The notes beneath the pieces are model-generated. The model had not been told where the DNA came from. It made no database searches and was given only the letters and a program-made list of their open reading frames with translations. Position numbers and translations under genes: made by a program. DNA of 64,000 nt from NCBI GenBank assembly GCA_900320595.1, contig ONSW01000003.1, forward strand, positions 1 to 64,000, in the 5' to 3' direction. Shown one piece after another: positions 41,265 through 48,214 of the stretch (position 1 is its first letter; each line of letters opens with the position of its first letter). This DNA comes from an uncultured Eubacteriales bacterium (GTDB lineage Bacteria; Bacillota; Clostridia; Oscillospirales; Oscillospiraceae).

Positions 41265-41891
41265 ATGACTTCTGAAATAACCAACGCTCTGTTTGGGTAC
41301 TTTGAGACTCTATATGATCTCAATCGCAATCTGATTACGCTGTGCGGCGTCGATGTGATCGACAATTCCGGCCAGTATGAAAGGTATATCGCAGATATCA
41401 TACAGGCTATCCCCCGGCTGGTTCCGTATGTGTATGACAGGGAAAACGAAACCTACAAAATCACGAGATCAGATGGCCTTCTGGAGTTCTCCGCGGAGAT
41501 GCCGTTTCTGAAAGCCGGCTACGAAAGCATCCTCAAGCAGAATTACAAGTTCCTCAAAAATGTAAAAACCATCCGCAATAAGTTTGAGCACAAAATGCAC
41601 GGCGCCCGCCTAATGTCGGCTGGCAGCGGCACCCTGATCTTGTTCGACATGACCTATATGCTCTCAAATGAGATGATAACCCTCCAGTCCGGTGAGATCA
41701 TTCGGTTTGTCAAGCAGCTCAATGAACTGTTTTCCACCATTCAGCGTGAGGTCGAGGCATTTTATACAGAACAGGGCAGGGCGGATTCCCTGTACTGCCG
41801 AAGGCTGATCAGATATGATTTTTGTGACTTCAACAGGATTTATGAGAGCCCGCTGCTGAAGTCGTTCGGGAAAGCTTTGTTTCCTTTTTGA
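41265..41891 (+). CDS. Hypothetical protein with HEPN-like R-x4-H motif
   Basis: A mostly helical 208-residue protein. KNVKTIRNKFEHKMHGAR contains Arg104 and His109 in the R-x4-6-H arrangement of HEPN ribonucleases, placed after a long helix as in that fold. HEPN domains are common toxins in abortive infection and toxin-antitoxin systems. The rest (SGEIIRFVKQLNELFSTIQR) is compatible with the fold, but one motif by eye is thin evidence. GAGGA precedes ATG 41265. It is co-directional with the DUF2971 gene, 30 bases apart, and could be its partner. Confidence 0.55.
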   Translation: MTSEITNALFGYFETLYDLNRNLITLCGVDVIDNSGQYERYIADIIQAIPRLVPYVYDRENETYKITRSDGLLEFSAEMPFLKAGYESILKQNYKFLKNVKTIRNKFEHKMHGARLMSAGSGTLILFDMTYMLSNEMITLQSGEIIRFVKQLNELFSTIQREVEAFYTEQGRADSLYCRRLIRYDFCDFNRIYESPLLKSFGKALFPF

Positions 41892-41939
41892 GCAGAAAAA
41901 ACGAGCAGTGACGGTCTGCAGAGACAGAGAGGCAAAAGG

Positions 41940-42587
41940 ATGATACTTGGAATAAAAAAGCCGTTTTGGCGTGACGAAGATGCAAATATCGTTTGTGCTA
42001 AAGATGACTGCCAACAAAGATGCAGTGAAGAATGCCCGATCTGGCACAATATGAAGGGAGAAAAATACCTTCACTATGGACTGACAGAGAAGGCTATTGA
42101 GGAATTCAAAAAGGCGGTATCCATCGCAATAGATTACACAGAAGCGTACAATTCTTTGGGGATGATATACGTTTCGATGAAGCGGTATCAGGAAGCACAC
42201 GATGCGTTTTATGAAGCAGTTGAACGAAAGAACGACCAAAGAGCTATACAGGGACTGATAATTGCTTCGATAAACTTGGGCTTATATCAAGAAGCTCTCG
42301 ATTGCTGTGATGAGTTTGAATACCACCTCGGCTGCAGCGTACAAGAACTGCGGGAAGAAGCAGAAAGATTATCTGCGAGAAGCGGCAGAAAAAAGAAAGT
42401 GTGGCCGCTAGACACAATATCCTATACCGGACCAGAAGATTTGAGTAGGCAGACATCAGGATCGCCAGCAAATCGACATACTCAAGACCCAGGACCATCG
42501 ATCCCAAAGTTTTGCCGAGAATGCGGAACAAGACTATCTCCATCGGCTAGGTACTGTCCCAATTGCGGATGGGCGATTCAAAAGTAG
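41940..42587 (+). CDS. TPR-repeat protein with N-terminal Cys cluster and C-terminal zinc ribbon
   Basis: The 215-residue protein starts with a cysteine cluster (VCAKDDCQQRCSEECPIWHN), followed by two to three tetratricopeptide repeats (AIEEFKKAVSIAIDYTEAYN, then SLGMIYVSMKRYQEAHDAFY, then LGLYQEALDCCDE). A disordered linker leads to a zinc-ribbon end (KFCRECGTRLSPSARYCPNC). It should act in protein-protein contacts in the cytoplasm. I know no specific family. ATG 41940 follows GAGGCAAAAGG. The lipoprotein gene begins 34 bases after its stop. Confidence 0.7.
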   Translation: MILGIKKPFWRDEDANIVCAKDDCQQRCSEECPIWHNMKGEKYLHYGLTEKAIEEFKKAVSIAIDYTEAYNSLGMIYVSMKRYQEAHDAFYEAVERKNDQRAIQGLIIASINLGLYQEALDCCDEFEYHLGCSVQELREEAERLSARSGRKKKVWPLDTISYTGPEDLSRQTSGSPANRHTQDPGPSIPKFCRECGTRLSPSARYCPNCGWAIQK

Positions 42588-42621
42588 AGCCCCAATCCTT
42601 GCCCAGGGCTAGGGAGAAAAC

Positions 42622-43560
42622 ATGATTCAACCAAAGAAATACATCGCACTTCTCGTTATCGTGTGTCTGCTTTTGGCTGCCTGCTTCGTTATTATGAAAG
42701 CGGTAAGCGCACGCGAGAATGACAGCGCCTCAGAACAAGTTCAAACTGCAGCCGAGCAGCCCTCGGCAGAGCCCAGTCCGGAAGCTCCGGAGGAAACACC
42801 TGCGCCGACACCGGAACCGACACCGGAACCGACTCCCGAGCCGACGCCGGAGGCGACGCCCGAGCCTACACCCGAGGCCACTCCGATCCCCGCGCCGCTG
42901 ATCACGAAGAACCCGACGAACGAGACCGGCGCGCCCGGCACGACGATCTACTTCATCGCCAAAGCTGACGGCGCAACGGCCATATCCTGGTTCCTTGCGA
43001 GCCCTGACGGCACGGAAGGGATCAACGCCGCGGATATCAAGAGCAAATTCGAGTACAGCTCCTGCACCGGCACGGACGGGGAGATGCTCGGCATCGTCGG
43101 CGTAGACCGAGGCATGGACGGCTGGAAGGTGATTGCAAAGTTCACAGGCCCCGGCGGCGACACGTTCTCAGAACCGGCATATATTTACGTCACGGGCAGC
43201 ACAGATGAGATCCGCAGCCTCGACGAGGTCCTTGTATCCATCCTAAACGGCAGAGAGTTCGGAACGGCGGGCGTAGGACTGTCGTATGCGATGCTGACGG
43301 GGAAAATAGCAGACTTCTTCGCCGACAGCACGCTCAGCGCGGATGAGGTCAAAAATGCCGTGCAGCAGTACACGCAGCGCCTGAACGAAGACCACAGGGC
43401 AACGTATAAGGAAAAGGCGGAGGCTGTTGTTTCCAACTTCCGTGACGCTGAGAGTGATTCCTTCTCCGGACGCCTGCATGATTCGGGTTACAACGCAAAG
43501 CACTATCCCTGGGACGATGCGCGCGTGAAGGCCTGCATGGAAGCGCTGCTGATAGAGTAA
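42622..43560 (+). CDS. Putative lipoprotein with PT/PE repeat stalk and Ig-like domain
   Basis: The N-terminus MIQPKKYIALLVIVCLLLAAC is a signal peptide ending in a lipobox (L-A-A-C), so a lipid anchor at Cys21 is likely. Residues about 40-88 are a Pro-Thr-Glu stalk made of PTPEP units. Next comes an Ig-like domain (KNPTNETGAPGTTIYFIAKA, then AISWFLASPDG), and a helical C-terminal part of about 120 residues with a cluster of acidic residues. The protein would sit on the outer face of the membrane. Its GC is higher than that of its neighbours. No known function. Confidence 0.7.
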   Translation: MIQPKKYIALLVIVCLLLAACFVIMKAVSARENDSASEQVQTAAEQPSAEPSPEAPEETPAPTPEPTPEPTPEPTPEATPEPTPEATPIPAPLITKNPTNETGAPGTTIYFIAKADGATAISWFLASPDGTEGINAADIKSKFEYSSCTGTDGEMLGIVGVDRGMDGWKVIAKFTGPGGDTFSEPAYIYVTGSTDEIRSLDEVLVSILNGREFGTAGVGLSYAMLTGKIADFFADSTLSADEVKNAVQQYTQRLNEDHRATYKEKAEAVVSNFRDAESDSFSGRLHDSGYNAKHYPWDDARVKACMEALLIE

Positions 43561-43611
43561 ATAAGGAAAAAAGGAACCAGAGCTATATTATTGAGAAACC
43601 GAGGGAGCCCA

Positions 43612-43935
43612 ATGCTATATAGCATCAAATACGGAGAGATCAGCAAAAAATGGGCGATCACCTGGGAGAGCGAAGACAAAAGTCGTGATCCCCATGAGGT
43701 TCTCGAGACGGAACATGAAATAGTGTTTACAAAGTATGGCAGCTGGATAGGCTTTATTCATTGGGCCGAAGAGCACTGCAGCGACAGCATACGAGTCGAT
43801 TGGGGTTCACTAGCTTGGAAGTGCAAAGGCGAAGTGCTGATAAACCTTAGCCGCGAAAAACCCGGATCAGTTCCTGACGTTGATTTAGTGGATTCCGAAA
43901 AGACATACGGGGTCGTGTATATTGAGATTTTCTGA
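43612..43935 (+). CDS. Small hypothetical protein
   Basis: A 107-residue soluble protein (MLYSIKYGEISKKWAITWES at the start, WGSLAWKCKGEVLINLSREK in the middle), strand-rich with many aromatic residues. I do not recognise a family or a motif. ATG 43612 follows GAGGGAG; the frame from 43591 begins upstream of that site. A strong terminator follows at 43955, which ends the run of genes from hsdR or from one of the later promoters. Confidence 0.55.
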   Translation: MLYSIKYGEISKKWAITWESEDKSRDPHEVLETEHEIVFTKYGSWIGFIHWAEEHCSDSIRVDWGSLAWKCKGEVLINLSREKPGSVPDVDLVDSEKTYGVVYIEIF

Positions 43936-43954
43936 TAATCTGCTTTGGAAAAGA

Positions 43955-43994
43955 AAGCGGAGCAGTCCAGTTAGGACTGCTCCGCTTCCTTTTT
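43955..43994 (+). terminator. Strong intrinsic terminator
   Basis: AAGCGGAGCAGTCC (43955-43968) pairs with GGACTGCTCCGCTT (43974-43987), followed by CCTTTTT. It separates the plus-strand cargo run from the minus-strand HTH gene. Confidence 0.88.
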
Positions 43995-44014
43995 GCTGTC
44001 TGGAATAGGTTTGG

Positions 44015-44224
44015 TCATATATACTCTCCGGTGTCTTTCATACGAAAGCCTGCTTCAAAATCGCAGTTAAGGACTTCGGCGATCTTCGCGAGATCTGCTT
44101 CCGTAAAGTTGTCCCGCTTCATCTTGTTGTTCAGATTCTGCGGACTGATGCCGAGCTTGCGGGCGAGTTCCGCCTCAGACATGTTATTTCTCTTCACCAA
44201 CAGTATACGGATCTTCTCTGTCAT
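44015..44224 (-). CDS. Small Cro/C1-type HTH regulator
   Basis: A 69-residue protein, MTEKIRILLVKRNNMSEAEL to start, with the helix-turn-helix SEAELARKLGISPQNLNNKM and the end helix DLAKIAEVLNCDFEAGF. ATG 44224 stands behind GAGGCGGTG at a workable distance; the open frame to 44284 would add a hydrophobic stretch without a ribosome site. It is divergent from the three-HTH gene at 44387. The TATACAC half-sites in the space between (44314, 44335, inverted 44348) are candidates for its operator. Confidence 0.8.
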   Translation of the reverse strand: MTEKIRILLVKRNNMSEAELARKLGISPQNLNNKMKRDNFTEADLAKIAEVLNCDFEAGFRMKDTGEYI

Positions 44225-44327
44225 GGGAATATCACCGCCTCTTAATGTCAGCATACACGCAAAAAAGAAGATAATCAATATCATCTTTAGAATATCAATA
44301 AATTCGTTTACTAATATACACTAAATA

Positions 44328-44356
44328 CTTGACATTATACACTTATGCGTGTATAG
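44328..44356 (+). promoter_or_regulatory. Near-consensus promoter with TATACAC-N6-GTGTATA operator
   Basis: TTGACA (44328-44333) and TATAGT (44351-44356) are 17 bases apart. The inverted repeat TATACACTTATGCGTGTATA (44335-44354) fills the spacer and overlaps the -10. Another TATACAC stands at 44314-44320. A repressor bound here would shut the operon of 44387 and 45127. Confidence 0.75.
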
Positions 44357-44386
44357 TAAAGCCAAGCAGGGAGGTGAGGGTGCTAA

Positions 44387-45127
44387 TTGAGCAGCGAAGA
44401 GAACAAAAAGAAACTGACGGCGAGCGTGGTCTGCAATGCGAGAAAGGCGGCAAGACTCTCTCGAAGAGACGTTGCAAAAAGCTGTAATGTTGGGACCACC
44501 ACGTTGTTCTGCATCGAGCTGGGACAATTCGGAACCGTTCGGACCGCAAGAGATATTGCTCATTTTCTTGGTATCTCACTGGACGGACTTGTCATGAATC
44601 ATCCGCTTCCGATTCCAGACCAGCCTAGGGTCAAAAAGGCATATGCCATCAATGCATTCGAGTATCATCGCAGAAAACAACATATCTCTATAGCGGAACT
44701 GAGCAAAAGGACCGGACTGTGTTGGTCCACTGTTTCAAAAAAGAGCTTGGAAGCAATCGAAAATATGAATCTCTATGACTTGATCAGAGTGGCGTCGGCC
44801 TTGGGAATCACACTGGAGGATGCCATACGGCCGTATGATCGCAGAGAGCTCACTCCATCTGATCGTCCGAAAAGGGTTTGTGTTTCGGTTAATTTGCAGA
44901 ATCCCATTTACATATACAAAGAAAAAAACAACCTTACTTATCAAGCTTTGGCACACCTCCTCGGAATGACTACGAGAGAAGGCGCCCGACAGGCATGTGC
45001 AAGAAAGAAAGCAGCGGATCATCTTGTGCTACGGCTGGCAGCGCATGAGCATATCACACTGGAAGATTTCTTTGAGAAGTACTCGATAACTGCTTCTGAT
45101 ACAGATAAAAAGAATAGGAGGAAATAA
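44387..45127 (+). CDS. Multi-HTH (XRE-type) DNA-binding protein
   Basis: The 246-residue protein contains two clear helix-turn-helix units, residues about 10-70 (ARKAARLSRRDVAKSCNVGT, then DIAHFLGISLDGLV) and about 85-145 (YHRRKQHISIAELSKRTGLC, then LIRVASALGITLEDAI), and a probable third at about 175-230 (IYIYKEKNNLTYQALAHLLG, then EHITLEDFFE). Three in one chain is unusual. TTG 44387 is the likely start: GGAGGTGAG lies eight bases upstream. A strong, palindrome-containing promoter precedes it. It overlaps the next gene by one base (TAATG), suggesting a tightly coupled pair such as antitoxin-toxin or regulator-effector. Confidence 0.75.
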   Translation: MSSEENKKKLTASVVCNARKAARLSRRDVAKSCNVGTTTLFCIELGQFGTVRTARDIAHFLGISLDGLVMNHPLPIPDQPRVKKAYAINAFEYHRRKQHISIAELSKRTGLCWSTVSKKSLEAIENMNLYDLIRVASALGITLEDAIRPYDRRELTPSDRPKRVCVSVNLQNPIYIYKEKNNLTYQALAHLLGMTTREGARQACARKKAADHLVLRLAAHEHITLEDFFEKYSITASDTDKKNRRK

Positions 45128-45798
45128 TGAAAACCTTACATCAACACCTTCTGGAAGCCGACTGGGAGGCCATTTTTGAACACTATCTGCAGAGGCGGAA
45201 AATCTCTCCGTGTGCGGAGAAGAGCAGGGCTCTGCAGGCAAAGGATTCTCTCGATAGCCGAAGGCAGATATTCATGCGTTTTAGCGAGGAGCTGCTGAAC
45301 CTCACACCTGTGCAGAACGAGAAAATGGTCTTTCTGGCTACGGAGGAGTTTATCGACGGCTGCCCCGATATCTGCCCCATCCTTATCTCGCTTGAGGACT
45401 TGAATACCGGAGTCACCAGAAATATCGATTGGAGGACCACCGATCGAGATAAACTGATGGGCTTTCTGGTAGCGGACACAAGGCTGACACAGGATAATCT
45501 CTGCGATATCCTTGCGCAGATTCTTGATAAAGCCTCGTTCTTCGGTTTTTCGACAGGAGAGTTTGAAAGCGGCCGAGAAGAATATAACCGGATGGTAAGA
45601 GAGTTTGAGAAGGATTTGGCAAAGACTCTCGCATTGCCGGATGAGTTTGTTCGCGACCACTCCGGGTTTCCGACGATCTCAGAGGATCCAAAAGCCGAAG
45701 AGCTGATCTGGCTGGCGCTCGATGCAGAGGTGGAGTACGCCAGGTACTGCAAGGAAAGGGAGATAAAGGAACTGCGGAGGATCATGAAAGATATTTGA
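45127..45798 (+). CDS. Hypothetical protein coupled to the multi-HTH regulator
   Basis: A 223-residue acidic, helical protein (KTLHQHLLEADWEAIFEHYL; KMVFLATEEFIDGCPDICPI; REEYNRMVREFEKDLAKTLA). No motif, metal site or membrane helix can be seen, and I do not recognise a family. Its ATG overlaps the stop of the HTH gene. With the operator-bearing promoter upstream, the pair has the genetic form of a regulated effector system, but there is no direct evidence that it is toxic. Confidence 0.6.
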   Translation: MKTLHQHLLEADWEAIFEHYLQRRKISPCAEKSRALQAKDSLDSRRQIFMRFSEELLNLTPVQNEKMVFLATEEFIDGCPDICPILISLEDLNTGVTRNIDWRTTDRDKLMGFLVADTRLTQDNLCDILAQILDKASFFGFSTGEFESGREEYNRMVREFEKDLAKTLALPDEFVRDHSGFPTISEDPKAEELIWLALDAEVEYARYCKEREIKELRRIMKDI

Positions 45799-45813
45799 AA
45801 AGAGTGCAAGAAT

Positions 45814-45852
45814 AATCCAGCATGCCAAAACAAAAGGTCGGTATGCTGGATT
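45814..45852. terminator. Hairpin between convergent genes
   Basis: AATCCAGCATGCC (45814-45826) pairs with GGTATGCTGGATT (45840-45852), with one G-T wobble. T-runs are weak on both strands, so termination is probable but not strong. Confidence 0.55.
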
Positions 45853-45870
45853 CTCTGTTATTCTCGTTGA

Positions 45871-46674
45871 TCAATACTGTTTGGCAAATGAAGATTTCCA
45901 GGCTGCATATAGTTTAGCGCTTTCAGCTTCTTTTCCTGGAACGTTCAGATCAAAAAAGCCCCGGCCATCATCATGGAAAGCCAAGTCTATTTCGTTTTCG
46001 ATATGGTTTTTCTGCCTGTTATATAGAAGGATAGATACGTCGAAATTCAATTGTTTTGTTAGCAATCCTGAAAATCTTCTCCAAAGATTGTCTCCCAGAT
46101 CTGAGTCAATAATAATCGAATATTTGTTTATTTCAGTAACGAAAGCAGCCCTTCCGATTCTCTCGAATAAAACAGGGGCGTTTACTTTTCCTTGTTGTTC
46201 CATCCGATCTTTATCTGCTTGATCTATTGCCCAAAGTTTACTTTCGTATTGAAAACAGATATCAACCTTGTTTGTCTCACAGTAAGGATAAGGTAAAACA
46301 AAGGGCTTAACAGGAATATTGTGTGATTCTATAAGAGTGATAAGTCTAGAACGAAAGGCAATCTCGTCTTCATAGTTCAAAAAAGTGCTTCCTGCATATG
46401 AAGCACCAATGCGTTCGTAATCGGGAATTCCAAGCGGATTTTCAACATATTCACGTAATCGGTTAACAAAGTATCCTTCGCCAGTAATTCGTTGAATACT
46501 CTCGTATCCTAAAAAAAAAGAAAGCTTATCAACGATATTCCGATTAATGCGAATGTTCTGATTTGCTTCCAAACGCGAAATAGTCATATCACTTACATCG
46601 AGCATTGCTGCAAGATCTCTTTGAGAAAGCCCTTCTGCTTTTCGTCTTTGCTTTACAGCTTCTCCAAGCGTCAT
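45871..46674 (-). CDS. XRE-type regulator with large C-terminal domain
   Basis: Residues 1-62 are a standard XRE helix-turn-helix (AVKQRRKAEGLSQRDLAAML, then SDMTISRLEANQN). The 200-residue remainder has a pattern of strands and charged residues, VDICFQYESKLWAIDQADK and FVTEINKYSIIIDSDLGDN, that recalls nuclease-like or ligand-sensing folds of single-protein defence regulators, but no motif is decisive. GGAGG is nine bases before ATG 46674. Two TCAATTGA/TTGATAATCAA palindromes surround its promoter, consistent with self-control. Confidence 0.7.
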   Translation of the reverse strand: MTLGEAVKQRRKAEGLSQRDLAAMLDVSDMTISRLEANQNIRINRNIVDKLSFFLGYESIQRITGEGYFVNRLREYVENPLGIPDYERIGASYAGSTFLNYEDEIAFRSRLITLIESHNIPVKPFVLPYPYCETNKVDICFQYESKLWAIDQADKDRMEQQGKVNAPVLFERIGRAAFVTEINKYSIIIDSDLGDNLWRRFSGLLTKQLNFDVSILLYNRQKNHIENEIDLAFHDDGRGFFDLNVPGKEAESAKLYAAWKSSFAKQY

Positions 46675-46688
46675 AGAAGCATTTCCTC

Positions 46689-46747
46689 CATCAATTGATG
46701 ATTAATGATAGCATGCACAACACGCAAATGCAACACTTGATAATCAA
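46689..46747 (-). promoter_or_regulatory. Promoter of the XRE gene flanked by two palindromes
   Basis: On the minus strand TTGCAT (46733-46728) and TATCAT (46710-46705) are 17 bases apart. Palindromes CATCAATTGATG (46689-46700) and TTGATAATCAA (46737-46747) lie just downstream and upstream of it. Both contain TTGAT/ATCAA halves and are likely operators of the encoded XRE protein. Confidence 0.6.
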
Positions 46748-46830
46748 AGATAAGCGTGAAAAAGAGAAAGCCCCATCAAAAAGTCGCTGAAAAGCTCCAT
46801 CAACAGAAGTGCATCAAGTGTTGAAAACTG

Positions 46831-46859
46831 TTGACAAGCAGCTTTCTATTCCATATAAT
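46831..46859 (+). promoter_or_regulatory. Consensus promoter of the recombinase operon
   Basis: TTGACA (46831-46836) and TATAAT (46854-46859) are 17 bases apart, a perfect sigma-A promoter, 95 bases ahead of ATG 46954. The space 46860-46953 holds nothing else I can recognise. Confidence 0.8.
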
Positions 46860-46953
46860 GTAATCGAAAGCATCAATGTTGTTGTTCTTGAAGAGAATTA
46901 TCGTTTCTGTTTTTTGGGACTTCCGCGTTGACCAGAAGTTGAGGTAATTGACC

Positions 46954-48207
46954 ATGTTTTCGCTATATTGTGATTCCCGCTTGGACGTTACAGGCCAACT
47001 CAGAACGAAAACATATATAGTGATTCGAAATAATAAGGGACGCTTGCTGCGTTTCACGGGCCTTGAGGCCCTCTGCTGCGACTATACTGGAGATATCGCC
47101 ACGATCCACTACGACGAAAAGAAAAACTATTGCAGATATGTGGCGCGTTCGCTGAACTGGATCACCAAAAACCGCCAGGTGGCCAGGCTGTCTGACATAA
47201 GCAGCGAACACGTCATCTCCTTTCTGGATGCATTCAGAACTTCTCCAAAGCCCGGTTATCACGAAGTTTTCCGAGGTGAAGAGACTATAAAGGCCTGTAT
47301 TAAGGCGGTTTCGCATTTTTTCTGCAACTTAAGTCTTCTGGATTCCTTTTCAAAAATCATTGTTAATGACCTCCTCGAAGATGGGTGGGTATTGACAGGG
47401 GATAATGAGTACTACAACTATCGAAAAAAAGTGTTTTTACCGAAATATAAAAAGCCGGCCATCTGTTGCCCTAAAAGAATGCTAATACGCGATATAACCC
47501 CCCCTGTTATGGAGATTCTTCTTCAGCAGGCGGCATTCTACGACCCATTATTATATTACGGAATCAGCTACCAGATTCTGTCCGGAATCCGACCGGGTGA
47601 ATTATTGTGCATGCGTCAGCCAACCAGTCCGCTCAGTATTGTTCCCGGCGTCTCTTTTCAGATGGCTGGCGATAAGATCATCACTGGAACAATCGACCTG
47701 ACCAGGGAATTCTGCCTTCGAAGCGACGAAATCCCAACAGGCCGCATAAAGAGAGAACGCAAGGTAGTAATTTTCCCAGGCTTTCTAAATGACTTTTACA
47801 AAATATATCAACAGCATATGGCGTATCTATCGCGCGAAAAAAGAATAGAAGCAGATTATTTGCCCATGTTCATCAGTCAAAACGGGAAGGCAATGACATA
47901 TGCCACTTACTGCCATCGCTTCCAACAGTTGATCGTTAAACACGTTGTTCCTTTATTACTTGCCAGTGAGGATCCTGTCCTCCAAGCTTCCGGGCTGGCG
48001 TTTCAGCAAAGTCCTCCTGCACCGCATGCGTTGCGCCATTTTTACACGTGCAGACTGGTTCTGGAAGGATTGGATGTGGCGCAAATACAGTTCTATCGCG
48101 GCGATCGCGATCCGAAGAGTGCCATTGTCTACATGCAAAACAAGAGTCTGCTAGAAAAAGAAATGAAACATATCCACGAGTTGGTGATTACCGGGCTGAG
48201 GAGCTAA
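46954..48207 (+). CDS. Tyrosine recombinase 1 (TnpA-like)
   Basis: The 417-residue protein has the catalytic set of tyrosine recombinases: Arg213 in LSGIRPGELL, His358 and Arg361 in PHALRHFYTC, and Tyr393 in SAIVYMQNK. The first 190 residues are the core-binding part (SLNWITKNRQVARLSDISSE). ATG 46954 lies eight bases behind GAGGT; the TTG at 46948 is possible. It heads an operon of a 994-residue protein, a second tyrosine recombinase and a coiled-coil protein. Tn554-like elements likewise carry two recombinases and a small third protein, and recombinase-in-trio modules are a second parallel. Which target it uses cannot be read. Confidence 0.85.
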   Translation: MFSLYCDSRLDVTGQLRTKTYIVIRNNKGRLLRFTGLEALCCDYTGDIATIHYDEKKNYCRYVARSLNWITKNRQVARLSDISSEHVISFLDAFRTSPKPGYHEVFRGEETIKACIKAVSHFFCNLSLLDSFSKIIVNDLLEDGWVLTGDNEYYNYRKKVFLPKYKKPAICCPKRMLIRDITPPVMEILLQQAAFYDPLLYYGISYQILSGIRPGELLCMRQPTSPLSIVPGVSFQMAGDKIITGTIDLTREFCLRSDEIPTGRIKRERKVVIFPGFLNDFYKIYQQHMAYLSREKRIEADYLPMFISQNGKAMTYATYCHRFQQLIVKHVVPLLLASEDPVLQASGLAFQQSPPAPHALRHFYTCRLVLEGLDVAQIQFYRGDRDPKSAIVYMQNKSLLEKEMKHIHELVITGLRS

Positions 48208-48214
48208 AACAGAA

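Noticed and set aside
42790..42895. Short tandem DNA repeats as a CRISPR or microsatellite element
   Set aside because: They are in-frame PTPEP codons forming the stalk of a lipoprotein.
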